Source of the DNA: Brevundimonas sp. A19_0
Lineage (GTDB): Bacteria > Pseudomonadota > Alphaproteobacteria > Caulobacterales > Caulobacteraceae
Direction: 5' to 3'
DNA length: 64,000 nucleotides
Assembly (NCBI RefSeq): GCF_017744255.1
Contig: NZ_JAGHQP010000009.1
Coordinates: 1 to 64,000, forward strand
The notes beneath the pieces are model-generated. The model was not told where the DNA came from, ran no database searches, and saw nothing but the letters and a program-made list of their open reading frames with translations. Positions 1-9,363 of the stretch are shown here, in pieces (positions within the stretch are counted from its first letter, which is position 1; every line of letters begins with the position of its first letter). Both the position numbers and the translations under genes were made by a program.

Positions 1-696
1 GACAAAGGCATCGCCCGCTCCGGTCGCATCCACCGCCTCGACCCGCGGCGCCCCGACCTCGGCGACCACCGCCCCGCGCTTGTAGAGGCTCGCCCCCTCC
101 GCCCCCCGGGTGATGACCACCTGCCCGCCTCCGGAGTGCAGGGCGTCACCATAGAATTCCGCCTCGGTCTGATTGACCACGATCAGGTCGCAGCGCCGCA
201 AAAGGGCTTCGGACACCGGAGCGGCTGGCGCCAGATTGGCGCAGACGAAGCCGGTCGCGCGGCCGACGGCGGCCTCGACCGTCTCGACCGGCAGCTCCAG
301 CTGCACGATCAGCGGATCCTCGATCCGCGCGGGAAGATGCTCGGGCCGGACCTGGCCATTGGCACCCGAGGCCACGACGATCTGGTTCTCGCCCGACGGG
401 TCGACGGCGATCAGGGCGACGCCGGTCGGCGTGCCCTCGGCGCTGCCGACCCCCTTCAGGTCCACGCCGGCGTCTTCCAGCAGCACCAGGGCCTCGTCCG
501 AGAGCGGACCTTCGCCCACGGCTCCGATCAGGGCAACGTCGGCGCCCAGACGCCGCGCGGCCAGCGCCTGGTTGGCGCCCTTGCCGCCCGGGTGGCGCGC
601 CAGCACGGCCCCTGTCACCGTCTCGCCCGCGCGTGGCAGGGACGGCGCGGTGGCCACCATGTCGACATTGATCGACCCGACCACGGTGATCCTCAT
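1..696 (-). CDS. rbsK: Ribokinase (PfkB family), C-terminus cut by window edge
   Basis: The gene phosphorylates ribose to ribose-5-phosphate with ATP in the cytoplasm. It reads from an ATG at 696 to the window edge, giving 232 residues, so roughly 70 C-terminal residues are missing. The N-terminal sugar-kinase motif GSINVD (residues 7-12), the GGKGAN motif (37-42) and the PfkB signature DATGAGDAF with the catalytic Asp near residue 229 are all visible. Its ATG overlaps the stop of the upstream nucleoside hydrolase by four bases (ATGA). The two are therefore probably co-translated and act in sequence, since the hydrolase releases ribose and this kinase traps it. Another PfkB sugar kinase is possible, but the context favours ribose. 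Confidence 0.9.
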   Translation of the reverse strand, partial: MRITVVGSINVDMVATAPSLPRAGETVTGAVLARHPGGKGANQALAARRLGADVALIGAVGEGPLSDEALVLLEDAGVDLKGVGSAEGTPTGVALIAVDPSGENQIVVASGANGQVRPEHLPARIEDPLIVQLELPVETVEAAVGRATGFVCANLAPAAPVSEALLRRCDLIVVNQTEAEFYGDALHSGGGQVVITRGAEGASLYKRGAVVAEVGAPRVEAVDATGAGDAFV

Positions 697-1619
697 CGTG
701 TCGCTCCCTTCAGCAGGTCAAAGACGCCGTCGGCATCGGCTGCGGTCGCCCACCGATGACGAAGCGGCCCGGCGACGCCGTCGCGGAACTCGACCGCCGT
801 ATGCCCCCGCGTCAGGCCGCTGCCGGTCTCGACCGCAATATGGCACGGCCGGAGGGTGAACAGCTCGGGCCGGAGCATCCAGGCCACCGGACACAGGTCG
901 TGGACGGGTGGCGCATCCCAGCCGACGATCTCGCGCTCGATTCTCTGGGAGAAGCGCATCATTGACGAAGCAGCCAAGGCCGGCGGGGTAGCGAGGGCTT
1001 CGACGTCGGCGATCCGCGCCTCGGTCGCGCACACCTGATGGGTGACGTCGAGGCCGAACAGGACCACGTCGCAGGCGCTGGCCAGCACCTCGGCCGCCGC
1101 CTCCGGGTCGGCCCAGATGTTGAATTCGGCCGAGGCCGTGATGTTGCCGCCCTCGGCCCGCGCGCCGCCCATGACCGCGACCCGCCCCAGACGCTCCGCC
1201 AGCCGTGGCTCGGCACGCAGCGCCAGCGCCAGATTGGTCAGGGGACCCAGCACCGCTATCGAGACCGTCCCCGCCGGCCGCGCCATGACCCGCTCCACGA
1301 TGGCCTCGACCGCGCCCCCGGGCTCACAGCCTTTTGCCGGATCGAAGGGCGCCATATCGCCCAGACCTTCGGCGCCATGGAATTCTCCGGCACCTGCCGG
1401 CTCGCGCACCAGCGGGCGTTCAGCGCCGCGATAGACCGGCACATCCTCGCGCGCGGCAATCTGGCGCAGGATGCAGGCGTTCCGGGCCGTCTTTTCGACC
1501 GGGACATTGCCGCCCACGGTGGTGACGGCCAACAGGTCCAGAGCCGGGCTGCCAAAGGCGGTCAGCAGGGCCACGGCATCGTCCACGCCGGGATCGCAAT
1601 CGATGATCAGGGATGTCAT
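693..1619 (-). CDS. Inosine-uridine preferring nucleoside hydrolase
   Basis: This 308-residue enzyme hydrolyses the N-glycosidic bond of ribonucleosides, giving a free base and ribose. The calcium-binding signature DCDPGVDD lies at residues 7-14 (Asp 7, 9, 13 and 14), the family's usual place right at the N-terminus. A later AEFNIWADPEAA stretch and the VHDLCP motif near the C-terminus match the family as well. Length is typical. The start is supported by a purine-rich ribosome site (GGGAGAGGG) just ahead of the ATG. It is the first gene of a pair with ribokinase, with a four-base overlap, and is divergent from the DUF819 gene. Specificity among inosine, uridine and other nucleosides cannot be told from sequence. 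Confidence 0.92.
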   Translation of the reverse strand: MTSLIIDCDPGVDDAVALLTAFGSPALDLLAVTTVGGNVPVEKTARNACILRQIAAREDVPVYRGAERPLVREPAGAGEFHGAEGLGDMAPFDPAKGCEPGGAVEAIVERVMARPAGTVSIAVLGPLTNLALALRAEPRLAERLGRVAVMGGARAEGGNITASAEFNIWADPEAAAEVLASACDVVLFGLDVTHQVCATEARIADVEALATPPALAASSMMRFSQRIEREIVGWDAPPVHDLCPVAWMLRPELFTLRPCHIAVETGSGLTRGHTAVEFRDGVAGPLRHRWATAADADGVFDLLKGATR

Positions 1620-1723
1620 CCCCTCTCCCTGCCGCGCGCCGCCGTTGGATGCAACGGCCTGTCACGGCTTGCCAAATCGCACCCCGGTTGCCCTTATGCC
1701 CCCAACCAAGGGGAGACACGTCC

Positions 1724-2992
1724 ATGCCGACCGAAGAGGCCGCCACCACCGCCCTGATCACCAATGACGCCGTGGTGCTGGGCCTTCTGGCCGTGATCCT
1801 GGGCGCCGTCTTCTGGATCTCGAGCCGGGACAACGTCTGGGTGAAGCGGTTCTTCACCGTCATTCCGGCCCTGCTGCTCTGCTATTTCCTGCCGTCCCTG
1901 CTGACGACCTTCGGCGTCGTCGATCCCGAGGAATCCCGGCTCTACTATATCGCCTCGCGCTATCTGCTGCCGGCCGCACTCGTGCTGCTGACCGTCTCGG
2001 CTGACCTGCCCGCCGTCGTGGGTCTGGGGCCCAAGGCGCTGATCATGTTCTTTACCGGCACCATCGGCGTGATGATCGGCGGGCCCGTGGCCCTGCTGCT
2101 GACCAGCTGGTTCGCGCCCGAACTGATGGGAGCAGGCCCCGAAGCTATCTGGCGCGGCATGGCGACCGTGGCCGGCAGCTGGATCGGCGGGTCGGCCAAC
2201 CAGACCGCCCTTTACGAGATCTATGGCGCGGGGCCGGACACCTTCTCGATCTGGATCGCCGTCGACGTGATCGTCGCCAACGTCTGGATGGCTGTCGTCC
2301 TCTGGATGGCCGCCAATCAGCGCCGCGTCGACAAGCTGTTCCGGGCCGACGCCTCGGCCGTCGACCGTGTCCGCGACAAGGCCGAGGCCTATGAAGCCGA
2401 GCACGCCCGCATCCCGATGCTCAAGGATCTGATCTTCATCCTCGCGGTCGGCTTCGGCGCAGTGGGCCTGTCGCATGCGATCGCGGACCCGCTGTCCACC
2501 TGGTTCGGCGAGACCTGGCCCTGGGCCCAGCGCCTGTCGCTGGACTCGGCCTTCTTCTGGCTGGTGCTGATCGCCACCGTGATCGGCGTGGTCCTGTCCT
2601 TCACCCCGGCCCGCAAGCTGCAGGGCCCAGGCGCGGCCAAGGTCGGGTCAGTGTTCGTCTATGTGCTGGTGGCCACCGTCGGGCTGAACATGAACATCGG
2701 GGCCATCCTCGACAGCCCGGTCTACTTCCTGATCGGCGCCGTCTGGATGCTGGTGCATGTGGCCCTGATGGTTCTGGTCGCCTTCCTGATCCGGGCACCC
2801 AGCTTCTTCCTCGGCGTCGGCTCGATGGCCAACATCGGCGGAGCGGCCTCCGCCCCCGTGGCCGCCGCGGCCTTCCACCCCTCCCTCGCCCCGGTCGGCG
2901 TGCTTCTGGCCGTGGTCGGCTACATCGTCGGCACGGCCGCCGCCTGGTTCACCGGTCTGGTCATGATGCAGATCGCCGCCGGGGCGGGCTAG
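1724..2992 (+). CDS. DUF819 family integral membrane protein
   Basis: A 422-residue polytopic membrane protein with about ten hydrophobic segments, matching the DUF819 (YjcL-like) family, which resembles secondary carriers but has no proven substrate. I place the start at the ATG at 1724 ([18 protein letters not shown]), which has GGGGAG about ten bases upstream. The open frame continues further upstream, but that part lacks family character. The glycine-rich segments around [12 protein letters not shown] and [16 protein letters not shown] are the most conserved-looking parts and sit in membrane segments. It is divergent from the nucleoside-salvage pair, so a role in moving a nucleoside or sugar is possible but unproven. 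DUF2200 follows after four bases. Confidence 0.85.
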   Translation: MPTEEAATTALITNDAVVLGLLAVILGAVFWISSRDNVWVKRFFTVIPALLLCYFLPSLLTTFGVVDPEESRLYYIASRYLLPAALVLLTVSADLPAVVGLGPKALIMFFTGTIGVMIGGPVALLLTSWFAPELMGAGPEAIWRGMATVAGSWIGGSANQTALYEIYGAGPDTFSIWIAVDVIVANVWMAVVLWMAANQRRVDKLFRADASAVDRVRDKAEAYEAEHARIPMLKDLIFILAVGFGAVGLSHAIADPLSTWFGETWPWAQRLSLDSAFFWLVLIATVIGVVLSFTPARKLQGPGAAKVGSVFVYVLVATVGLNMNIGAILDSPVYFLIGAVWMLVHVALMVLVAFLIRAPSFFLGVGSMANIGGAASAPVAAAAFHPSLAPVGVLLAVVGYIVGTAAAWFTGLVMMQIAAGAG

Positions 2993-2996
2993 GTCC

Positions 2997-3347
2997 GTGT
3001 CCGGGCACCGCATCTATGGTATGGCCTTCGCCGGGGTCCATTCGGCCTATGTGGCCAAGGCCGAACGCAAGGGTCGCACACGCGAGGAGGTCGATACCCT
3101 GATCCGCTGGCTGACCGGCTATGACCAGGCGGGGCTGGAGCAGCAGATCGCGGACCGTAAGGACGTCCAGACCTTCTTCGCCGATGCCCCGGCGATGAAC
3201 CCGGCGCGCGAGGCCATCACCGGGGTCATCTGCGGCATCCGCGTCGAGGAGGTCGCCGAGCCGCTGATGCGGGAGATCCGCTATCTCGACAAGCTCATCG
3301 ACGAGCTGGCCCGGGGCAAGGCGATGGACAAGATCCTGCGCGCCTGA
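2997..3347 (+). CDS. DUF2200 family protein
   Basis: A 116-residue soluble protein matching the DUF2200 family (starting [20 protein letters not shown] and ending with a helical segment before DKILRA). Function is unknown. The GTG at 2997 is chosen as the start because it preserves the family's N-terminus. An ATG lies eight codons further in, but would remove conserved residues. It begins four bases after the stop of the DUF819 gene, so the two are probably one transcript. The protein looks mostly alpha-helical, with no signal peptide or membrane segment. Confidence 0.8.
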   Translation: MSGHRIYGMAFAGVHSAYVAKAERKGRTREEVDTLIRWLTGYDQAGLEQQIADRKDVQTFFADAPAMNPAREAITGVICGIRVEEVAEPLMREIRYLDKLIDELARGKAMDKILRA

Positions 3348-3364
3348 CGGGGCCAACGCTTCGC

Positions 3365-3523
3365 TCAGGGCACCAGATGCGTGACCTCTCCGACGCCTTC
3401 ATCGTCCTCGCCGTCGTCCAGCGGAATGACGCGATCCGGGCGTTCCAGGGCCTCGGCTTCGTCTTCCAGACGCTCGATCTTGTCGGCGCGTGTTTCGGTT
3501 TCGGTCGCGGGGGTGTCGGGCAT
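3365..3523 (-). CDS. Small acidic protein, 52 residues, unknown function
   Basis: A very short gene starting MPDTPATETETRADKIERL and ending with an acidic tail (DDGEDDEGVGEVTHLVP). A consensus ribosome site AGGAGG lies six bases before the ATG at 3523, and the reading frame is clean to a TGA. About a third of the residues are Asp or Glu, and there is a short predicted helix around residues 12-28 rich in Glu, Arg and Leu. It is convergent with DUF2200 and divergent from the CYTH gene. I do not recognise a family. The strong ribosome site is the main reason to call it real. Confidence 0.6.
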   Translation of the reverse strand: MPDTPATETETRADKIERLEDEAEALERPDRVIPLDDGEDDEGVGEVTHLVP

Positions 3524-3613
3524 GGGAGCCTCCTGTATTGGCATATGTCCTGAACCCGCAGCGGCCGCGCCCTGTTCCGTGCACTGTTGCGACCCGTGCC
3601 ACAGGATAACGCC

Positions 3614-4177
3614 ATGGACCCAAGCAGCCCCGAGATTGATCCCGACGTCGCCCGCGCCCTCGGATGGCCCAAGTCAAAATATGCGTGGGTCGAGCGCGAA
3701 CGACGGTGGCTGTGCCGCGCGGTCCCGCATGACCGGGTGGTGCGGGTCGAGCACTTCACTGACCTGTACGTCGAGGGCACACAGCTGCGTCTGCGCGAGG
3801 CCCTGCCGGATGACGGGGGACCGGCGATGCTGCGGCTGGGCCGCAAGGCCGATGTCAGCCCGGCCGTCCGGCTGCTGACCTCCATCTACCTGTCGCCCGA
3901 GGAGTTCCGGCTGCTGTCCACCCTGCCCGGCCGCCGGCTGACCAAGACCCGTCATTATCTCGGCAATGTCGACGGCGCGGACCTATCGGTCGACGTCTTC
4001 TCCGGAGCCCTCGAAGGCCTGATCATGGCCGAGGCCGAGTTCCCGGACCCGGAAGCCATGGCCCTCTATCCGACGCCGGACTTCGCCACGCGCGAGGTCA
4101 CCGACGACAGTCGCTACACCGGCGGCCGGCTGGTGATTGACGGTCTGCCGACAGAAGGAGCCGTCGGCCGAAATTAA
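3614..4177 (+). CDS. CYTH domain protein (triphosphate tunnel metalloenzyme family)
   Basis: A 187-residue protein with the hallmark of the CYTH superfamily near its N-terminus: VERERRW at residues 26-32, an ExExR version of the ExExK metal and phosphate binding motif. Later pieces also fit the eight-stranded tunnel fold, for example RLTKTRHYL followed by LSVDVFSGALEGLIMAEAEF, where the acidic and basic residues that line the tunnel normally sit. Such enzymes hydrolyse inorganic or organic triphosphates, or in rare cases act as adenylate cyclases. Sequence does not decide the substrate. The ATG at 3614 is preferred over an in-frame start at 3587 because the family begins close to this point. 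Confidence 0.8.
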   Translation: MDPSSPEIDPDVARALGWPKSKYAWVERERRWLCRAVPHDRVVRVEHFTDLYVEGTQLRLREALPDDGGPAMLRLGRKADVSPAVRLLTSIYLSPEEFRLLSTLPGRRLTKTRHYLGNVDGADLSVDVFSGALEGLIMAEAEFPDPEAMALYPTPDFATREVTDDSRYTGGRLVIDGLPTEGAVGRN

Positions 4178-4259
4178 ACATCCGTAATTACAGCATTGTA
4201 AGCTGTGCCATTGCGGACCCGATGGCAAAGAAGTGGGGATTTCGTGTCACGAGGCCCCC

Positions 4260-5111
4260 ATGAAACTGACCCTCCTTGCCGCCGCCGCCTCCTGCTTCGC
4301 TGCTCTGTCCGCCCCCCTTGCGGCCACGGCCCAGCAGGCGCCGATAGAGGTATCGATCCCTTCCGGCAGCGAGACCGTTTCGGCCCGGCTTCTGGTCGGC
4401 GACGGGGAAGGGGACCGACCGGCCATCGCCCTGTTCAACGGCTTCCCCTCGGGATCGAATGTGCCGCGTGTCGCGGGCGAACTGCAGGCCGCCGGCTACA
4501 CGGTCCTCGTGCCGAGCTACCGCGGGACCGGAGCGTCCGGGGGCGAGTTCAGCCTCGACAATGCGCGGGTGGATGGCCAGGCCGTCGTCGACTGGCTGCG
4601 CCATCATGAAGGGATCGATCCGGATCAGGTTGCGGTGTTCGGGGTCAGCTTCGGTGGCTGGCTGGCGCTGCATACAGCGGCCTTGGACGCCGACATCCGA
4701 TGCGTGGTCGCTCTCGTTCCTGCAGACATGGGCGTGATCGCGGATCGATGGGGTCGGGATCCCGAATACGCGGCCCTTTGGCGATCCGAGCTGGACAGCT
4801 TTGCCGCCGATACCGAGCTCGCGCGCTTCGGCGCCGGAGGTCCCGGGGCCTTCATGCAGGCTTCCATCGCCGGGGCAGAGGAGGCGCGGTTCTCTCCGAA
4901 GGCGGCGGCGCTGGCGGACCGGCCCGTCTTCGTGGCCGGTGGCCGATCGGACCCCGCGGCCCCTTTCACGGACCACTATGGGCCGCTGGTCGCGGCCTTG
5001 CGCGCGGCGGAGGTACCCTTCGCGGCCCTCGAATTTCCCGGAGGCCATAACCCGAACGAGGCCAAGGCCGCAGCGGTCAGCTTCATCGAGCGAAGCTGCT
5101 TCGCCGACTGA
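4260..5111 (+). CDS. Exported alpha/beta hydrolase (dienelactone hydrolase-like)
   Basis: A 283-residue protein with a typical signal peptide (MKLTLLAAAASCFAALSAPL, cleavage probably after ATA near residue 24), so it acts in the periplasm or outside. The catalytic triad is visible: nucleophile Ser130 in GVSFGG, Asp231 in GGRSDPAAPF and His263 in FPGGHNP. The fold and the long cap-like region between strands resemble dienelactone hydrolases and S9-type esterases. The substrate is unknown. The ATG at 4260 is chosen because it starts the signal peptide; an upstream in-frame ATG at 4233 would bury it. The stretch 4178-4259 upstream is unusually AT-rich for this window and probably carries the promoter. 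Confidence 0.85.
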   Translation: MKLTLLAAAASCFAALSAPLAATAQQAPIEVSIPSGSETVSARLLVGDGEGDRPAIALFNGFPSGSNVPRVAGELQAAGYTVLVPSYRGTGASGGEFSLDNARVDGQAVVDWLRHHEGIDPDQVAVFGVSFGGWLALHTAALDADIRCVVALVPADMGVIADRWGRDPEYAALWRSELDSFAADTELARFGAGGPGAFMQASIAGAEEARFSPKAAALADRPVFVAGGRSDPAAPFTDHYGPLVAALRAAEVPFAALEFPGGHNPNEAKAAAVSFIERSCFAD

Positions 5112-5115
5112 CGCC

Positions 5116-5685
5116 TCAGGCCCGACCGCCGGTGCCCGACAGGCGGGCTGCATCCACGCCGATGGCGGCCAGGGCCCGGGCCCATTTGGTGGGGTGATCG
5201 TCGTCGAACACCATTTCGGTGTCGGCATCGGCGGTGAGCCAGATGTTCTCGGTCAGCTCGGCCTCGAGCTGGCCTTCGTCCCAGCCCGCATAGCCCAGCA
5301 TCAGGCGCGACCGGCGCGGGCCGGTAACGGGATCGGACATGGCCACCAGCACATCGCGGGTGCCTGTGAGGGCCAGACCGTCCCCGAAGGCCAGGCTGGT
5401 CCCGTCCGAAATCCAGTCGTCGGTGTGAAGCACAAAGCCGCGCTCGCGCTCGACCGGCCCGCCGACCAGCACCGGCGCCTCATAGCCTTCGGCCGGGGGG
5501 GGCATGTCCAGCTTTTCCAGCACCGTCGACAGATCGATCCCCTCCAGCGGCTGGTCGATGCGCACGCCCATGGCGTGATCCGGCCCGTGGGCACAGATCA
5601 GAATGACAGCCTGTCGGAACCGGTCATCGTCGATACCGGGCATGGCGATGAGCAGACGACCGGCGAGGGAGGAAAAGCCGTTCAT
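5116..5685 (-). CDS. YqgE/AlgH family protein (UPF0301)
   Basis: A 189-residue protein that matches the YqgE/AlgH family from end to end. It starts MNGFSSLAGRLLIAMPGIDD, has the ILICAHGPDHAMGVRIDQPL segment, the VLVGGPVERERGFVLHT segment and the LGYAGWDEGQLEAEL motif. Family members are cytosolic, and despite an old link to alginate regulation in Pseudomonas their biochemical role is unclear. Length is normal. It is convergent with the hydrolase (five-base gap) and divergent from the peroxiredoxin, sharing a 140-base upstream region with it. Confidence 0.93.
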   Translation of the reverse strand: MNGFSSLAGRLLIAMPGIDDDRFRQAVILICAHGPDHAMGVRIDQPLEGIDLSTVLEKLDMPPPAEGYEAPVLVGGPVERERGFVLHTDDWISDGTSLAFGDGLALTGTRDVLVAMSDPVTGPRRSRLMLGYAGWDEGQLEAELTENIWLTADADTEMVFDDDHPTKWARALAAIGVDAARLSGTGGRA

Positions 5686-5825
5686 GAGGGGATCATCGGG
5701 TCTGGCCCGGTCCGACGCAAGGGGCGGGAGCGCGCTTTGGCCCCCAAGCCCCTTGGTGCAGGCGCGGCGGATGTCTATCTGGGCAGGACCGGCCCCGACG
5801 GCCCCAGCCCCAACGGAGACACTCC

Positions 5826-6308
5826 ATGACCATCTCGATCGGCGACCGCCTGCCCGAAGCCACCCTGATGAAGGCCACCTCCGAGGGGCCCAAGCCGGTG
5901 AATGTCTCGGAAATCTTCAACGGCAAGACCGTGGCCCTGTTCGCCGTGCCGGGCGCCTTCACCCCGACCTGTTCGGCGCGTCACCTGCCGGGCTTTGCCG
6001 AGAACCTCGACACCCTGAAGGACAAGGGCGTCGACACCGTCGCCTGTGTCTCGGTCAATGACGCCTTCGTCATGGGCGCATGGGCCAATTCCCAGGACGG
6101 CGCCGACAAGATCCTCATGCTTGCCGACGGCAATGGCGAATTCACCCGCGCGGTCGGCCTGACCATGGATGCCAAGGGCTTTGGCATGGGCGAGCGCTCG
6201 CAGCGCTACTCCATGCTGGTCAAGGACGGCGTGGTCGAGCAGCTGAACATCGAGCAGGGCGGCGAGTTCAAGGTGTCCTCGGCCGAACACCTTCTGGGCC
6301 AGCTCTAG
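5826..6308 (+). CDS. Peroxiredoxin (Prx5-like)
   Basis: A 160-residue thiol peroxidase that reduces hydrogen peroxide and alkyl hydroperoxides, probably with glutathione/glutaredoxin or thioredoxin as electron donor. The peroxidatic cysteine is Cys49 in the signature PGAFTPTC (42-49). The following SARHLPGF and the C-terminal layout are those of the Prx5/AhpE-type redoxin group. A second, resolving cysteine is not obvious at a classic position, which suggests 1-Cys or glutathione-dependent chemistry. It is convergent with the hybrid kinase, separated by one base. Confidence 0.93.
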   Translation: MTISIGDRLPEATLMKATSEGPKPVNVSEIFNGKTVALFAVPGAFTPTCSARHLPGFAENLDTLKDKGVDTVACVSVNDAFVMGAWANSQDGADKILMLADGNGEFTRAVGLTMDAKGFGMGERSQRYSMLVKDGVVEQLNIEQGGEFKVSSAEHLLGQL

Positions 6309-6309
6309 G

Positions 6310-8271
6310 TCAGGCCACGGCCTCGATCCGGTCTTCTTGCGGGGGCCGGATCGTGGCACCGTTCATGACGTGGGTCACCGCACCCAGCAGCGACGCCGGC
6401 GTGATCGGTTTCGGCACGAAATAGGTCATGCCTGCCTCGCCACAGGCGGTGATGTCCTCGGGACTGGTGTCGGCCGTGACGGCAATGACCGGCACTTCGG
6501 CATTGGCGTTGTCCGAGGCCCGCAGGCGTCGGGTCGCCTCGCGACCGTCCAGCTCCGGCATACGCACATCCATGAAGATCAGGTCGAAGGTCTGGGCGTC
6601 GCAGGCCTTGAGCGCCAGCAGGCCATCGGCAGCCGTGGTGACCTCGCACCCAAGGGGTTGCAGGATCAGCTGGATGGCCCGCCGGTTGATATCGTGGTCG
6701 TCGACGACCAGCACCCGCATGGGGGCATCATCCTCTGCGACCTCTTCCACTGGGGCTTCCGGTTCGGCGACGGGGGCAGCCTCGACCGGTTCGGCGGCAA
6801 CCGCCACGGTCTCGACCGCCGGCGCCGGCGCAGGCGAGGGTGCGGGCGGGGCCACCGGCGCCTTGTCCGGCAGACCGCCGAGGGCGCGCGCCACCACTTC
6901 CCGTCCGGCCCGTTCCGGTGGCGGCAGGCTGCTGGTCTCCGAATTGGCGCGCGGGAAACTCAGGGCCACGGTGAAGCTGGATCCCTCGCCCAGACGGCTG
7001 TGGGCCGTCAGGCGTCCGCCCATCAGTTCGCTCAGGTGGCGGCTGATCGCCAGTCCGAGGCCCGTTCCGCCATGGCGCGCGCTGACGCCCGAGGCGGTCT
7101 GATCGAACGGGCTGAACAGGCGCTGGATCTGGGCCGGCGTCATGCCCGGCCCGGTATCCTGAATCTCGATCAGCACGGAATAGCCGGAGGGTTCCTCCTC
7201 CCAGGCCTTGAGCTTCAGGGTGATACTGCCGGTGTCCGTGAACTTGACCGCGTTCGAGATCAGATTGTTCAGGATCTGGCGCAGGCGCATGGCGTCGCCC
7301 CGCACATGGGCCGGCACCTGGGAAGCTCCCTCGATGCGCAGCTTGAGCCCCTTGGACGCCACCGGACCCTGCCACAGGCGGGCGGTCTGGGCGATCAGGG
7401 AGCGCAGGTTGAAGTCGTCGACCTCGACCGTCATGCGCCCCGCCTCGATCTTGGCGTGGTCCAGCAGGTCGTCGAGCAGGGCCTTCATCATCAGGCCGGC
7501 GTCGGTGATCAGGCGGGCCTGATTTCGGGTGTGATAGTCGTCGGTGCTGTCCTGGATGACGCCCGCGCCGGCCATGATGGCGCTGATCGGGGTGCGCAGA
7601 TCGTGTCCGACGGCGGCCAGAAAGGCCTGTCGGCTCTCCATCACCTCTTCGGCGTGAAGACGGCGGCTCTCGGCATCCAGCCGGGCGGCCTCCTCGGACT
7701 TGCGGGCCGTTTCCATCCGCTGCCAGGTGCTGAGGCAGTAGGTCATGAAGACGGCGATGGCGATGGCGAAGGCCGTTGCAAAGGGGGCCGAAGCGCCGTT
7801 GGTCACCATGAAGATCGGTGTGATCGCGAGATACAGGAACTGCGGCGCAACGGTCAGCGCCAGGACCGTCCGGGACCGGGGCGCGTTCACCACGGCATAG
7901 ATGGCGCCTGACGACAGAAGGATCGCGGCGCAAACCCCGCCCATGGGTCCGCCGATCAGCCACAGCGGCACCGACAGGCTGCCGAAATAGGCAGCGTTCG
8001 CCACCAGCATGACGCAGGCGGCCGCAAAGCGCGGCAGGCCGAAGGACTCGGACTTGCCGGCGTTGACCGGCCCGAACACCCACAGGTCCAGCAGCTGCAC
8101 CAGGAAGTAACCGGCCACCCAGGCGATCGAGAAGTCCCAGCCCAGGATCGGGCTGAACACCAGGGCGCTGGCGGCGCCCATGCCCAGTCGCTGCAGCAGC
8201 GCCTTGCGGCGCTGCCGGATTGCCTCAACCCAGCCTGACGACAAGTCGGCCGTTGCCATGGTCATTCGCAT
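6310..8271 (-). CDS. Membrane hybrid histidine kinase with receiver domain
   Basis: A 653-residue hybrid sensor. Residues ~28-185 hold about six hydrophobic segments and no large periplasmic domain, so the signal is probably sensed in or at the membrane. Next come a short coiled stretch and the dimerisation domain with His223 in VGHDLRTPIS. The ATPase follows with the N box (LNNLISNAVKF), G1 (DTGPGMT) and G2 (GTGLGLAIS). A long Pro/Ala/Glu-rich linker leads to a C-terminal receiver (VLVVDDHDINRRA, then IFMDVRMPELDG with the phospho-acceptor Asp, and Lys in FVPKPI). No partner regulator or phosphotransferase lies nearby, so it is an orphan. Three nested ATGs (8271, 8265 and 8259) make the exact start uncertain by four residues. 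Confidence 0.92.
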   Translation of the reverse strand: MRMTMATADLSSGWVEAIRQRRKALLQRLGMGAASALVFSPILGWDFSIAWVAGYFLVQLLDLWVFGPVNAGKSESFGLPRFAAACVMLVANAAYFGSLSVPLWLIGGPMGGVCAAILLSSGAIYAVVNAPRSRTVLALTVAPQFLYLAITPIFMVTNGASAPFATAFAIAIAVFMTYCLSTWQRMETARKSEEAARLDAESRRLHAEEVMESRQAFLAAVGHDLRTPISAIMAGAGVIQDSTDDYHTRNQARLITDAGLMMKALLDDLLDHAKIEAGRMTVEVDDFNLRSLIAQTARLWQGPVASKGLKLRIEGASQVPAHVRGDAMRLRQILNNLISNAVKFTDTGSITLKLKAWEEEPSGYSVLIEIQDTGPGMTPAQIQRLFSPFDQTASGVSARHGGTGLGLAISRHLSELMGGRLTAHSRLGEGSSFTVALSFPRANSETSSLPPPERAGREVVARALGGLPDKAPVAPPAPSPAPAPAVETVAVAAEPVEAAPVAEPEAPVEEVAEDDAPMRVLVVDDHDINRRAIQLILQPLGCEVTTAADGLLALKACDAQTFDLIFMDVRMPELDGREATRRLRASDNANAEVPVIAVTADTSPEDITACGEAGMTYFVPKPITPASLLGAVTHVMNGATIRPPQEDRIEAVA

Positions 8272-8331
8272 CCCCGTGGGTGGGCCTTTCAGCCCTTTTC
8301 ACCACTATGGCGCGTCAGGCCTAACGCTCCG

Positions 8332-9363
8332 TCAACGCGCGGTGCCGACGGCCTCGCCCGCTGTGGAAAAGCCGTCCGCCTTCAGGCGCGCGATCAGATC
8401 GGCCTTGATCCGCCGGACCAGACCCGGCCCCTCGAAGACGAGCGCCGAATAGATTTGCACCGCGCTGGCCCCCGCGCGGATGCGGGCATAGGCCTCGGCC
8501 CCGTCCGCGATCCCGCCCACGGCGATGAGCGGCAGGCGCCCGTCGGCCGCTTCCGCTGCCGCCGCCAGGGCCCGCCGCGCGCGATCCTTCAGAGCGGCTC
8601 CCGACAGGCCGCCCGCCTCACCGGCATGGGCCGATCTGAGGGTGTCGGGCCGATCGAGGGTCGTGTTCGACACGATCAGTCCGTCCAGCCCGTATTGCAG
8701 GCTGGCCTCGACGATCCGGCCGATGTCGGCGTCCGACAGGTCGGGGGCAATCTTCAGGAAGACCGGCCGGTCGACCGGGCGCGCGCCCTGGATGCGGGCC
8801 AGCAAGGGCTCGAGCGCCTCGACGGTCTGCAGGCCGCGCAGGCCCGGCGTATTGGGCGAAGACACATTGACGGTGAGATAGTCGGCGAGGCCGCCCAGTC
8901 GCCGCAGGCCGGTCTCATAGTCAGCGATCCGGTCGTCGGCATCCTTGTTCGCGCCCAGATTGGCCCCGACCACCACACCGGGCGGACGATGGGCCAGCCG
9001 GTCGGCAAAGGCGTCCAGGCCGTCGTTGTTGAACCCCATCCGGTTGATCACCGCCCGGTCCTCTTCCAGCCGGAACAGGCGCGGGCGAGGATTGCCGGTC
9101 TGGGGCCGGGGCGTGACCGAGCCGCATTCGACAAAGCCAAAGCCCAGTCCCGCCAAACCCCGGATCGCGACCGCATTCTTGTCCAGTCCCGCGGCCAGTC
9201 CGACCGGATTGGGCAGCCCCAGCCCCGCCACGCGGGTACGCAGGATCGGGTCGTCCTTCTGCGCACCCAAGGGCAGGTAACGCAGGCCGGCAATGGCCAT
9301 CTCGTGCGCACGCTCGGCGTCCATCTTCCGGAGCAGGGCCGTACCGAGGTCGAGCAGGCTCAT
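8332..9363 (-). CDS. pyrD: Dihydroorotate dehydrogenase (quinone), class 2
   Basis: A 343-residue FMN enzyme that oxidises dihydroorotate to orotate in pyrimidine synthesis and passes electrons to membrane quinones. Visible features are the N-terminal class 2 helix ([20 protein letters not shown]), [11 protein letters not shown], the [21 protein letters not shown] segment, the active-site stretch [15 protein letters not shown] with the catalytic Ser, and the FMN phosphate site AVGGIADG. The start at 9363 is chosen because it gives the normal class 2 N-terminus. An open frame continues upstream, but only through the overlapping DUF952 gene. Its ATGA overlap with that gene implies translational coupling. 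Confidence 0.96.
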   Translation of the reverse strand: MSLLDLGTALLRKMDAERAHEMAIAGLRYLPLGAQKDDPILRTRVAGLGLPNPVGLAAGLDKNAVAIRGLAGLGFGFVECGSVTPRPQTGNPRPRLFRLEEDRAVINRMGFNNDGLDAFADRLAHRPPGVVVGANLGANKDADDRIADYETGLRRLGGLADYLTVNVSSPNTPGLRGLQTVEALEPLLARIQGARPVDRPVFLKIAPDLSDADIGRIVEASLQYGLDGLIVSNTTLDRPDTLRSAHAGEAGGLSGAALKDRARRALAAAAEAADGRLPLIAVGGIADGAEAYARIRAGASAVQIYSALVFEGPGLVRRIKADLIARLKADGFSTAGEAVGTAR

